Part shown: one piece after another, positions 20,765 through 29,845 of the stretch
Layout: every line of letters starts with the position of its first letter
Position numbering within the stretch: the stretch's first letter is position 1
IMG/VR virus record: IMGVR_UViG_3300010392_000274
Span: 1 to 35,550 of that record
DNA length: 35,550 nucleotides
From: a virus
Direction: 5' to 3' (one strand)
Notes under the pieces: generated by a model
Told to the model about the DNA's origin: nothing
The model's database searches: none
The model's input: only the letters and a program-made list of their open reading frames with translations
Position numbers and translations under genes: made by a program

Positions 20765-21236
20765 GAGATCAGGATCCACCGCACAGTTCAACATGGTGAG
20801 GCTAGTCCTGGAGGAACACTTCAGTGAGATCAATCTAACTGGTGACCTTATGGAGCTGAAGCCAGGGGTGAACATCGTGAAGATGCACAGGTTCGATCAG
20901 GCTCTATACAATAAAGCGGACTACATTTTCACCACTAACAGATCCGACCAGGACATCCTCAAGTCCTTGAGCAAGTTCTCAAAGAACGAGGAGAAGCCTC
21001 TGGCAAAGATGCGGGAATACCTCAATAAGTGGAGGCGTAGATCTCAACATATGGACTACCATGAAATCGTTCTACATCCTGGTGAGTGTATTGAGAAGAT
21101 CAGCGAAGTGATGGAGCTACCTGTTGACCTGGACAAAGTCACAAAAGACTTCAAGGCTATAAAGCCACCAGCGGAGGGATATGACCCGAAGACTTTTTTA
21201 TTCAGTAACCACATAACACAAGACCATGTCAAGTAA
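20739..21236 (+). CDS. Sulfotransferase-family protein
   Basis: The 165-residue protein has a 5'-phosphosulfate-binding loop at the N-terminus (VVVAGIKRSGSTAQFNMVR, residues 3-21), a KMHRF segment at 48-52 where the family has its KxH/P motif, and a 3'-phosphate-binding-like FTTNRSDQDILKSL at 64-77. It is shorter than many family members (usually 200-300), a compact form known in phages and bacteria. It would transfer sulfate from PAPS, most likely to a sugar made by the neighbouring transferases. It overlaps genes on both sides. Confidence 0.7.
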   Translation: MIVVVAGIKRSGSTAQFNMVRLVLEEHFSEINLTGDLMELKPGVNIVKMHRFDQALYNKADYIFTTNRSDQDILKSLSKFSKNEEKPLAKMREYLNKWRRRSQHMDYHEIVLHPGECIEKISEVMELPVDLDKVTKDFKAIKPPAEGYDPKTFLFSNHITQDHVK

Positions 21237-21915
21237 AACAAAGAAAGTTAAGTTCGTGGACATACGTGTCCCAAAGACTAAGGACGACTACAGGATCCGA
21301 CACGCCCGTGCCTGTATGGATCCTCAATTCCAACTGGAGAAGATAAGCCTAGAAGGGAAGCTGATCTTCTTGAGTAGACTCCTGGGGAAGTCGAAGCAGT
21401 TCATCGGATCCTTCGATGTTGGTGATATGCACAAAATATACTACAGGGTGATGAAGGACATCGGTCAGATGAGGATAGCAGACGCTCCTCCTGAGAAGAT
21501 CGAGATCAATGGCAAGAGCTACGAGCTTGTGGATCTAGAACGTCCACCTGTGAGCTGGGTGGTTGACACTGAAGGATCTGACCTGGACAAGGATCCGGTG
21601 AGACTGGCGTGCCTTTGTTACATTCCAGAGGGTACAAAGTACGGGGAGAAGGATGAGAACAAGAACGCCCTCCACCCGATCAAGGACAGATACAAGGACT
21701 TTGAGGATCACTTTCCCCTGGAGACTTTTGTACAGCTTAACGCTTTTTTTTTGAAGCAATACGAACGCTCCGCGACAAAATACATCCAACAGAAACAGGC
21801 GGAGAAGATGACAAAAAGAATAATAAACGGGGCAAGACTCTTGTTAACAACTGGTTCATGGCGATCGACTACGTCGCACAGCACTACCACGGGGGAGACT
21901 GGGAGCCAGTCCTAA
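21226..21915 (+). CDS. Tail assembly chaperone-like protein, zero-frame product
   Basis: The 229-residue protein has a basic N-terminus (KKVKFVDIRVPKTKDDYRIR), a middle with LERPPVSWVVDTEGSDLDK and VRLACLCYIPEGTKYG, and a helical part (FVQLNAFFLKQYERSATKYI). This layout recalls a family upstream of tail genes in Bacteroidota phages. After about residue 196 the zero frame turns into low-complexity Ser/Thr sequence, while the -1 frame becomes strongly protein-like; a slip-prone ACA AAA AGA lies at 21811-21819 and a run of nine T at 21744-21752. It looks like the gpG part of a G/GT pair, with the zero-frame product ending at 21915. The overlap with the sulfotransferase stop may be chance. Confidence 0.55.
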   Translation: MSSKTKKVKFVDIRVPKTKDDYRIRHARACMDPQFQLEKISLEGKLIFLSRLLGKSKQFIGSFDVGDMHKIYYRVMKDIGQMRIADAPPEKIEINGKSYELVDLERPPVSWVVDTEGSDLDKDPVRLACLCYIPEGTKYGEKDENKNALHPIKDRYKDFEDHFPLETFVQLNAFFLKQYERSATKYIQQKQAEKMTKRIINGARLLLTTGSWRSTTSHSTTTGETGSQS

Positions 21916-22019
21916 AGATGAACATTCACGGCTTTATGTTTAAGCTCAAGTTCCTAGGTTTCAAAACAAAGAAGGAAGCGTCTCACAAGAAAGCACAGCG
22001 CACTCATGTCAGAAGGTGA
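21816..22019 (+). CDS. Minus-1 frame extension of the chaperone (gpGT-like), or separate small gene
   Basis: Read one base back, the sequence from about 21816 gives KNNKRGKTLVNNWF, then MAIDYVAQHYHGGDWEPVLK, then NIHGFMFKLKFLGFKTKK, ending at TGA 22017-22019 and overlapping the next ATG at 22006. A helical domain of this kind after a chaperone gene is what lambda-type GT fusions provide to load the tape measure protein. If no frameshift occurs, an ATG at 21858 could start a 53-residue protein. No RNA pseudoknot was established. Confidence 0.55.
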   Translation, partial: KNNKRGKTLVNNWFMAIDYVAQHYHGGDWEPVLKMNIHGFMFKLKFLGFKTKKEASHKKAQRTHVRR

Positions 22020-22578
22020 TATCTTACGGTCTATGAATTTGGGGATCTCCCAGGCTATCCTGGAGAACCAACCAGGCAACCCGATGGGAGACCTCCTTAT
22101 GTCTATGACTAACGAGATTATTGACGACCTACGCAAAGCACTACAAGACAGAAACATTAACACGGCACAGCGTGGACTATCACAAAGCATAAAGCCATCC
22201 AGGGTTGAGTTCTCAGGGGACGCTGTCTCTATCAGTATAATGATGGAGGACTACTGGAAGTTTGTCAACTACGGGGTGAACGGTACAGAAGAGAACCATG
22301 GAGCACCTAATTGGGGGACAGCTCCATCTGGAGAGAAAACCTTTCACGAGGCGATAGTTGACTGGATCCCTGCAAGAGGACTATCACTTCCCGCTGAGTT
22401 CAAAGACTTCGACAGCTTCGCCTGGGCAATACAGACCAACATCAAGAAGTTCGGGAAGAAGGGGAGACCGTTCTTTGAGGATGTGGTCAATGACAGCTTA
22501 ATACAAAAAATGAGGATCCCGATCGAGAACGTACTCGGCAGAGCGATCGAAATAAATATCACAGCACCATGGCAATAA
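22006..22578 (+). CDS. Neck protein, HK97 gp10-like candidate
   Basis: The 190-residue protein has a helical N-terminal half (MTNEIIDDLRKALQDRNI), an internal SIMMEDYWKFVNYGVNG segment and a Trp/Lys-rich middle, ending with a GRPFFEDVVNDSLI helix. The YWKFVNYG element and the GRPFF close are usual in phage tail-completion/neck proteins of the HK97 gp10 type in Bacteroidota phages. It would join the connector to the tail. It overlaps the chaperone extension and the next gene (ATG 22569), so it is part of the tail operon. Confidence 0.6.
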   Translation: MSEGDILRSMNLGISQAILENQPGNPMGDLLMSMTNEIIDDLRKALQDRNINTAQRGLSQSIKPSRVEFSGDAVSISIMMEDYWKFVNYGVNGTEENHGAPNWGTAPSGEKTFHEAIVDWIPARGLSLPAEFKDFDSFAWAIQTNIKKFGKKGRPFFEDVVNDSLIQKMRIPIENVLGRAIEINITAPWQ

Positions 22579-23696
22579 GTTTCCATTCAATTCCAAACAA
22601 CTACGCACCAAGTGACAACCCACTGACCTATGTCTTCAGCTCCGACCAAACAGCTCAAGACAATTTTAGCTTTAAGGTGGAGGTGATCCTGGCGGGTACA
22701 GTATTGAGCGAGGACAAGGTCTTCCCAGAGGTAAGCAACAGAGCACACTTTGACGCTTCGACTTATGTCCTGGACGCGATAGATCTACCAGCCAAGACTA
22801 CAGGACTAGAGACAGAGCTCCTACCAGTTAGAGGGGTGAAGCTCCGAGTGACAGAGAACTATGGAACGCCACCAGCTGACCAGGCGACAAGCACATCAAC
22901 AGAGACCTACACATTCAAGGCTGGACTGAGTGACATCGACTGGAGTTCTATCGACTTTGAGACTGACTGGGTGAACCAGAAGTTCCTGACAAACTACCCA
23001 CAAACAGAGGACTGGAATATATTGAGGAACCAGGATGTATTTTTACAGATCCTTAGCGACAACACAAGCCAACAGCTGAAGATCATCCTATACGATGCAA
23101 ATGACGCCTCCATCAACACCTATACAGTCAACCAGACCTATATCGCCTGGCAGTTAAATCTCAGCGAGTCGAACCTGGAGACAGTTTTCTCAGCTCTTGA
23201 GCTAGACCAGACAGCGTACTTCACTATTCAAATAGGGACAAGTGAGATCCGAACCTTCAGATATAAGGATGATTATTGTTGGACAGCTCACTCACTTATG
23301 TGGGGGAACCGCTTCGGAGGATGGGACACCTTTGTGTTTGTCCATAACAAGACCGACAAGGGCAAGGTTAAGGCAAGGAACTACATCAAACAGTTCGGAC
23401 AGTGGGACAATCTGAGCTTTAACTACACGCCACTGACATCTGGAGAGATTGACTTTGTGAAGGACATCGAGAACACTGGAACGATCACAACGGAGTACAT
23501 CACAAGAGAGCTCCAGAACTGGCTGGTCGAAGGACTGGCTGGTCTTGGCTATGTTCTTTATGATCCAGCTGGTGACGCTGTGACTGTCAAGATCACAACC
23601 ACGTCCTGGACAGAAGGACAGGATCGCTTTGACGATCTCTTTTTCGAGTCCTGGAAGTACATGAGAACGAACTTAAATAGAACCGTAAAGCTATGA
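22569..23696 (+). CDS. Tail/baseplate structural protein
   Basis: The 375-residue protein is beta-rich in its first two thirds (SIPNNYAPSDNPLTYVFSS at the start) with a conserved-looking central block MWGNRFGGWDTFVFVHNK near residue 238 and a C-terminal part ending near SWKYMRTNLNRTVKL. The NRFGGWDTF block is one I associate with tail proteins of Bacteroidota siphophages, located ahead of a large baseplate-like protein, as here. Probable role in the distal tail. It ends four bases into the next gene (ATGA). Confidence 0.55.
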   Translation: MAISFHSIPNNYAPSDNPLTYVFSSDQTAQDNFSFKVEVILAGTVLSEDKVFPEVSNRAHFDASTYVLDAIDLPAKTTGLETELLPVRGVKLRVTENYGTPPADQATSTSTETYTFKAGLSDIDWSSIDFETDWVNQKFLTNYPQTEDWNILRNQDVFLQILSDNTSQQLKIILYDANDASINTYTVNQTYIAWQLNLSESNLETVFSALELDQTAYFTIQIGTSEIRTFRYKDDYCWTAHSLMWGNRFGGWDTFVFVHNKTDKGKVKARNYIKQFGQWDNLSFNYTPLTSGEIDFVKDIENTGTITTEYITRELQNWLVEGLAGLGYVLYDPAGDAVTVKITTTSWTEGQDRFDDLFFESWKYMRTNLNRTVKL

Positions 23697-25996
23697 GCGA
23701 CACTTTACAAGCGAACGGCTTCGAGCTACAGATCACCAAGAAGATCGCCTTCCCAATTACTAAGGCGGTCGCGGATGCTAAGGATCCAAGCAAGAGGAAG
23801 AGAGACTTCTCCAAGACTATAGAGCTGTCTGACACAGTGGAGAACCGTCGCTTCTTCAGAGGATCCTATTCCTTGACGGTGACAGATGGATCTATCAACT
23901 TCGATGCAACTCAAAGGATCGAGGCAATATACTGGAAGAAGGGGATCCCCATCATGAAGGGGATGCTCAAGCTGGTAAAGATTAAGGAGCTGAGGGGGAA
24001 CATTGTCTTCGTTTGTCAGCTGTTCAGTGAGACCGCTGACTTCTTCAAGCTGATGTCAAATGTTAAGATCAATGAGCTGGACTGGTCAGATTATGACCAC
24101 ACCCTCAGCCGTGCGAATATAGGAGCGAGCTGGTTGACCGCTTCTGGATCTGGATATCGGTATGGATTAATAGAACGAGGACTTCCAAGAGCTGGGACAC
24201 TGATCTGGAAGGTGACGGATCTAGTCCCTCAAGTTCACTGGAGGGAGGTGCTGGTTAAGCTGTTTGAATATGTAGGGATCACAGTGACGTCTACATCACT
24301 AGACTCCGACAGGTTCAAGAACATCCTGTTCGGATATGGAGGCGGGGATCTCAAGACACTGCCACCTTCAGAGGTGGATGATCGGATCGTAGACCTGGAC
24401 GCTGGAACATATGACTGGACAGCAAACGTCAACGGGTTCACTCCAGCCACATATGGAACAAGTCAATATATCGGAGCTCTATCCTCGAACCTTGCGGTCT
24501 TGAGTGACACATACTTCACGCCAGTGGTAACACAGGACAACTTCGCACAATGGGACAATGGAGTTCTGACAATCCAGAAGACTGGGAACTACAAGCTCAC
24601 TATCAATATGGTGCTGGACTACACTGTCAACCTTGGGAGCTGGACATTCGACTACATACGACATCATCACCTATATGTCACCAAGAACTTCGGACAGCTC
24701 GGAGCCTTTGAGGCAACTCCACAAACTGACACAGGGAACACTGGAACAGTGACATACTCTGGTAGTATAATAATCAGCGCAAACTCTGGGGACGTGATAG
24801 ACTTCAAGATGAGATACATCGGGAAGGTATATGTGTCAGATGGAACTGGGGCAGGAATAAGCACACCCGTAACTGTAGACTACACTGAGAACACTCCGGT
24901 GACTTTAGACCTGGAGAGTATAGACACAACGATCACAGACGGGGACACTGTAGTGCTCAATCAATTCCTTCCAGAGATGAAGGGGAGCGAGTTCCTGATG
25001 TCAGCGATCAAACACGCGAACCTGTACATCACAGACCCAAATGAGGACAACGAGGTGGACATCGTATCGTTGCCAGACTACTATCAAGACACCACTGAGT
25101 TCGAGGACATCACTCAGATCGTAGACCATAAGAAGGAGATCCTCACCACACCGATCGCGAACAAGTACAAGAAGACCCACAACTTCACATTTAAGGACGG
25201 CAAGGATCAGGACATGATTGACTACTTTGATAAGTGGGGGGAGAAGTATGGAGATCACAGCTTCGAGAATCAAAGCACCTTCGCCAAAGGGAAGCAGGAG
25301 TACAAACTCAACTATGGGACGATCATACCCTACGAGATCAGCCCGGGGATCTTGGTGCCCAGGTTTATCAAGATTAACAACGGGGTTGTCAAGCCTAACA
25401 AAGGAGCGCCCAGGGTCATGATGTGGAACGGACTGAAGACAGGGAACTGGATCCTGACGGATGCACTGGCACCAGCAAATCAAACAGCACACGCCACATA
25501 TCCATCGCTTCATCACTTCGATGATTGGGAGGATCCTGACTTTGATCTGAACTTCAAGCTGGTGATTGAGCTCTATTATATTGCTACTGTAGCGACAACC
25601 ACGAACTCATTCAGTGAGTGGTACTTTGAGTTCATCAATGAGATGACCAGCTCAGCGGGCAAACTATTAGAGGTATATCTTAAGCTGACAAAGTCAATGG
25701 TAAAGACTCCACAGTTCAATCTGTTGAGGATGTGGAATGGTGCTTTGTTTCGTTTGAATATTATAGATGACTTTGATGACGAGATACAAGAGACGACAAA
25801 AGTGGAATTAATAAAGGTTTTGGAAGCTAGGAACCCGAACAGGACAAAGCCGACAATCCCATCACTTCCACCGATATTGACAGAGAATGACCCGATCACT
25901 AACCCAGGGGGAGGACAAGCTCCAGGAGGGGAAGGTGTTCTCATTGGAGGGTTAACAGGATCCGCGCTGGTGACAAGCGGAATAATTAGAGGATAA
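23693..25996 (+). CDS. Large tail/baseplate protein
   Basis: The 767-residue protein begins with a domain (about 10-135) carrying RKRDFSKTIELSDTVENRRFF and GIPIMKGMLKLVKIKELRG, followed by an ELDWSDYDHTLSR segment near 128; I have seen this layout in baseplate/tail hub proteins of Bacteroidota phages. Residues 230-400 hold beta-rich insertions, and the C-terminal 40 residues are Gly/Pro-rich (NPGGGQAPGGEGVLIGG). The ordering between the tail structural protein and the fibre favours a central tail tip role. No peptidase motif was recognised. Confidence 0.55.
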   Translation: MSDTLQANGFELQITKKIAFPITKAVADAKDPSKRKRDFSKTIELSDTVENRRFFRGSYSLTVTDGSINFDATQRIEAIYWKKGIPIMKGMLKLVKIKELRGNIVFVCQLFSETADFFKLMSNVKINELDWSDYDHTLSRANIGASWLTASGSGYRYGLIERGLPRAGTLIWKVTDLVPQVHWREVLVKLFEYVGITVTSTSLDSDRFKNILFGYGGGDLKTLPPSEVDDRIVDLDAGTYDWTANVNGFTPATYGTSQYIGALSSNLAVLSDTYFTPVVTQDNFAQWDNGVLTIQKTGNYKLTINMVLDYTVNLGSWTFDYIRHHHLYVTKNFGQLGAFEATPQTDTGNTGTVTYSGSIIISANSGDVIDFKMRYIGKVYVSDGTGAGISTPVTVDYTENTPVTLDLESIDTTITDGDTVVLNQFLPEMKGSEFLMSAIKHANLYITDPNEDNEVDIVSLPDYYQDTTEFEDITQIVDHKKEILTTPIANKYKKTHNFTFKDGKDQDMIDYFDKWGEKYGDHSFENQSTFAKGKQEYKLNYGTIIPYEISPGILVPRFIKINNGVVKPNKGAPRVMMWNGLKTGNWILTDALAPANQTAHATYPSLHHFDDWEDPDFDLNFKLVIELYYIATVATTTNSFSEWYFEFINEMTSSAGKLLEVYLKLTKSMVKTPQFNLLRMWNGALFRLNIIDDFDDEIQETTKVELIKVLEARNPNRTKPTIPSLPPILTENDPITNPGGGQAPGGEGVLIGGLTGSALVTSGIIRG

Positions 25997-26008
25997 AAAA
26001 CAAAGGAC

Positions 26009-27361
26009 ATGAGCTGTGACAAATACTTCAGACTAATAACAAAACTTACAAACGGGGTGCCGACCATACCAGTGTCAGCTGATCATCGAAATGGTGATTG
26101 GATCGCCACAGATCTCTATGAAGGAGAGCAAGCGATTGACTCGACAACAGGCAAACTCTACACAAGAGTGGGGAGCGCTATCGTCTCACTAGGGACAACG
26201 AGCACCAGCTTCGTGGCTGTTGCTGATCTGAGTGACTTCCCTGCCCCAGTGGCGAACGTCATCACCCTGGTAGACAATACCACATACTTCATCACTGAGC
26301 ATATTGACTTGGATGACAATCGCCTGGTCTGTGGAGATGGGACTGTGTTGATGGGTATCGGGATGTTCAATAGTTCACTAGATGCTACGAACCTGGGGGT
26401 CGCGAATATGATCACAGCAACAAAGCACTTGACCATCATGGATCTAGGGCTTAAGCAAACAGACAGCACTTGTACGGTGACAGACTTCGATGGAGCTGGT
26501 CAAGACTTCGAGCTTCAGATGATCAGAGTCCACTTTGACAACTGTGTGGACATAGGCACCTGGAAGGACGTCGACAGGATCCTTGTGGAGAGCAGTTATT
26601 TTGATGAGCCGGATCAGTTAGTCCTGGATGGGACGATCCTCTTCGTTCACTTCCATGACAACAATATTGTGATGACAGGATCCCAGACCTTCATAGACTC
26701 ACCAGGAGGAGAGACCTACAAGCGGGTTGAGTTTGATGGGAATGACTTCACAGTCGGAGGAACATCTACAGCCCTGGACTTCGACACCACTGTCAACATC
26801 GATGCGGGCAGGTATGTGTTGACAAATAACTACTTCGCTGGAGCTGGGACATACTTGGCTGGACTAGATGAAACAAGTGACGAGATCAGGATGCTAGACA
26901 ACGCAGGGCTCACTCAAAGGGTGGACTCTTCTCGGATCCATATGCAAGGGAATGCGACAGCCACGACTGTGGGAGTGGCGAACACGTTCTACAAGGTTGC
27001 GGGGACAACCACCGAGGACTATGCCAAGACCTTCACAAATGCAACCACGAACAGAACGCAGTACAATGGATATAACAATAAGCAGTATCTAGTCACTGTG
27101 AACATATACTTTACAGGGGCAGAAAATGAGCTCCACGCCTTCGGGATCTATGAGTCTAACGGTGCAACTGTTGACACTTCCAGCGTCATTAGTAGCTTCA
27201 CAGCTTCAGACGGATCAGCTGGTGGTGTTGGGAATTGCTCACTGACATACATATGGACTCCAGCACTAAATGACTATTTAGAAGTTCACGGGAAAAACGT
27301 GGACAGTGCGACAGACTTCACGGTGGTGGACATGATTACCACTATCACAGAATTAAACTAG
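26009..27361 (+). CDS. Tail fibre or spike protein, beta-helix-like
   Basis: The 450-residue protein starts with a short head domain that includes GEQAIDSTTGKLYTRVG near 38-54, a module common at the start of phage fibres. It continues with repeated DN-rich strands (about 90-330, e.g. VRIHMQGN-like turns and FDGNDFTVGG) in the manner of parallel beta-helices, and ends in a jelly-roll-like domain (QYLVTVNIYFTGAEN, LEVHGKNV). It probably binds host surface glycans. The leader AAAGGAC precedes ATG 26009, the late-gene type of leader. No glycanase catalytic set was recognised. Confidence 0.6.
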   Translation: MSCDKYFRLITKLTNGVPTIPVSADHRNGDWIATDLYEGEQAIDSTTGKLYTRVGSAIVSLGTTSTSFVAVADLSDFPAPVANVITLVDNTTYFITEHIDLDDNRLVCGDGTVLMGIGMFNSSLDATNLGVANMITATKHLTIMDLGLKQTDSTCTVTDFDGAGQDFELQMIRVHFDNCVDIGTWKDVDRILVESSYFDEPDQLVLDGTILFVHFHDNNIVMTGSQTFIDSPGGETYKRVEFDGNDFTVGGTSTALDFDTTVNIDAGRYVLTNNYFAGAGTYLAGLDETSDEIRMLDNAGLTQRVDSSRIHMQGNATATTVGVANTFYKVAGTTTEDYAKTFTNATTNRTQYNGYNNKQYLVTVNIYFTGAENELHAFGIYESNGATVDTSSVISSFTASDGSAGGVGNCSLTYIWTPALNDYLEVHGKNVDSATDFTVVDMITTITELN

Positions 27362-27367
27362 AAGGAC

Positions 27368-29806
27368 ATGGCTGAAGAAATTGTATTTAAGGCGAGGGTC
27401 GAGACTGGCAACTCCGCGAACGATATCAACAAAAATATCAATGACCCCCTTCAGAAGGCTGGCAAGAATGTACAGAAGACCTTCGACAATTTGAGGGGAG
27501 AGATCAAGGAGACACAGGAGGCTCTTGACAAGTCGAGTAAATCAACAAAGTCAAATGCTAAAGAAGTCGAGAACCTGGAGAAGAAGCTCAGCGGATTGAC
27601 CTCCGAGTATATGGAGCTGTCTGAAGTGGCGACAGATGTGAACGCCACCTTCGAGGATATGCACGGAGAACTCCAGCCACTTACCACGCAGATCTCTGAA
27701 GCTGAAGACAGGATGCACAAGCTCACCCTGGAGGGGCAAACACAGAGCCAGGAGTTCCAGGAACTACAGCAAAAAGTTGTCACATATAAGCAGGCGATAA
27801 TTGAAACAGACAGAGCAGTCGACGCCCTGGTTGAACAAGGTCGTGGACTTGGTACAGCTTTACAGCTAGGCTCCACAGTCGTGTCTGGATATGGAGCTCT
27901 TGAGGGGACAATGGCAATCCTTGGAACAGAGTCGGAAGCACTACAGCAAACCTTCGTAAAACTCCAAGCGGTTCAGACCATATTGATGAGCCTGGAAGAG
28001 CTGAAGATCGCACTCGATCGTCAGAGTCTTCTGATGACAAAGGCGCGAAGCGTAGCGACCGGAGTGATGACTGTGGCACAGCAAGCATATACATGGGCAA
28101 CCACAGCAACCACCACAGCGATGAAGCTCCTCCGTATTGCCATGCTGGCGATCCCATTGGTGGCTGTCCTTGCTGGAATCATTGCGCTAGTCTCTGCGAT
28201 CACTTCCTTCTGGAAGGAGACAGAGAAGGCAAAAGATATGCAGGATCAGCTCGGCGCTATAATCGAGGAGAACGAGAAGCGGATCAAGAGCGCCAGCGAG
28301 GCGTACATGAGAGACGTCGACAACAGGATTAAGATAGCACAAGCTGAAGGCGCAAGCGCTCAAGAGCTTCATGATCTAGAGATTGAGAGGATCAAGAGAA
28401 TGGAAGCAGTCCGTCGAAAAGACAAGGACGTCCAGACCGCAAAGATTAAAGACCTCCAGGCACTACTTAAGCAAGCCGAGAAGGAGAACAATGAGGAGAT
28501 CATTGAGAGCACGAAGACACAGATCCAAACAGCACAGGACAAGTACGACGAGCTCAAGGCTCTAGATGATCAGTATCATGTAGATCTTAAAGCGTCGAAC
28601 GCTCAGTTCTTAAGAGAACAGCAAGAGGCTGATGACGCAGATCGGAAGGAACGAGCTGACAAGTGGAAGGCGTGGAAGGAGCAACAAGAAGCTGAGGCTG
28701 AAGAGCAAGCTCAAAAGGAGCTACGTCTCAACAGAATGATCAGGGACTTCATGATCGAGTCCATTGATGACGAGAGCACGAAGCGACAGTTAAAGCTCCA
28801 GGAACGTCACAAGCGTGAACGTGAAGATCTGATCAAGGAGTTCGGTGAGGACGCCAAGCTCCTGGAAGCGTTAAGGAGAAAACAAGCAGAGGAGTCGACA
28901 GCGTTGACAAATCAACTTGCAGAGCAAGAACGCGCCAACCTTGAACGTCTTGACCAACAACAAGCACAGAAGGACAAGGAGGCGCTTGATCGTGAAAACG
29001 CGAACGCGAAGGCAGAGCTGGAAGGGAAGCTGATCCAGATGCGTGAAGACTTCGAGGCGACCCAGGAGGTCAAGGCAGAGCTCGCAGAACTAGAGAGAGA
29101 TATCGCGCTACAAGATGAGAACCTAACAGCTGGGGAGAAGTTCAAGATCCAGGAAGAGTACAATGAGAAGCTGGTGAACTTAGCACAAGAGACAGCGGAC
29201 AGGGAGAAGGCTATCAAGGAGGAAGCAATGGCGACAGGGTTCGACATAGCTCAACAAGGAGCGACAGCTGTCCAGGGATTAAGTGACGCAGTCTTCAGCA
29301 TCCAACAGTCAAACCTTAAGGAGGGAGACCAGGCTCACCTGGCTAGTCAGAAGAAACAGTTCAATGTTAATAAAGGTGTCCAGATTGGGATGAGCACGAT
29401 CAGCGGAATCCAGGGAGTCATAAACGCCTTAACAGCTCAGTCTGTAATTCCCGAACCATTTGGCACAATCTTAAAGGCGGTGAACGCTGTGGCGGTTGGT
29501 GCCTCAACAGTGGCAAACATCGCTAAGATTAAGAAGCAACAGTTCCAGGGTGGCGGTGGCGGTGGAGCTGGAACCACTGGATCCGTAGGTGTCGGAGCTC
29601 CAAGTGTTCCAGATATTAGTGGAGGTGGAGACACTACCCTCACCGAGGACTTGCTTGATCAGGCTGGTGTCGATGCTGATGGAGGTGGAGGATCTCTTCC
29701 TTCTCCAGGCGGTGGAGATAAGAAGGTCAAGATCGTGGACAGTGATCTCAAGATCGCACTGGACGACAAGGCTGAAGTGGATGACACAAGCACAATGTCA
29801 GACTGA
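27368..29806 (+). CDS. Tape measure protein
   Basis: The 812-residue protein is mainly charged coiled coil, broken by a hydrophobic stretch at about 254-280 (LLRIAMLAIPLVAVLAGIIAL) as in tape measures that later enter the host membrane. It ends in a Gly-rich tail (QGGGGGGAGTTG, SGGGDTTL) and a short acidic motif. By the usual 1.5 A per residue it would set a tail of about 120 nm. It is the longest gene and follows the fibre gene at six bases, with the leader AGAAGGAC before its ATG. Confidence 0.88.
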   Translation: MAEEIVFKARVETGNSANDINKNINDPLQKAGKNVQKTFDNLRGEIKETQEALDKSSKSTKSNAKEVENLEKKLSGLTSEYMELSEVATDVNATFEDMHGELQPLTTQISEAEDRMHKLTLEGQTQSQEFQELQQKVVTYKQAIIETDRAVDALVEQGRGLGTALQLGSTVVSGYGALEGTMAILGTESEALQQTFVKLQAVQTILMSLEELKIALDRQSLLMTKARSVATGVMTVAQQAYTWATTATTTAMKLLRIAMLAIPLVAVLAGIIALVSAITSFWKETEKAKDMQDQLGAIIEENEKRIKSASEAYMRDVDNRIKIAQAEGASAQELHDLEIERIKRMEAVRRKDKDVQTAKIKDLQALLKQAEKENNEEIIESTKTQIQTAQDKYDELKALDDQYHVDLKASNAQFLREQQEADDADRKERADKWKAWKEQQEAEAEEQAQKELRLNRMIRDFMIESIDDESTKRQLKLQERHKREREDLIKEFGEDAKLLEALRRKQAEESTALTNQLAEQERANLERLDQQQAQKDKEALDRENANAKAELEGKLIQMREDFEATQEVKAELAELERDIALQDENLTAGEKFKIQEEYNEKLVNLAQETADREKAIKEEAMATGFDIAQQGATAVQGLSDAVFSIQQSNLKEGDQAHLASQKKQFNVNKGVQIGMSTISGIQGVINALTAQSVIPEPFGTILKAVNAVAVGASTVANIAKIKKQQFQGGGGGGAGTTGSVGVGAPSVPDISGGGDTTLTEDLLDQAGVDADGGGGSLPSPGGGDKKVKIVDSDLKIALDDKAEVDDTSTMSD

Positions 29807-29845
29807 AAAGTTCCAAATTAAAAGCACGAGCGTCTCACGAATAAC

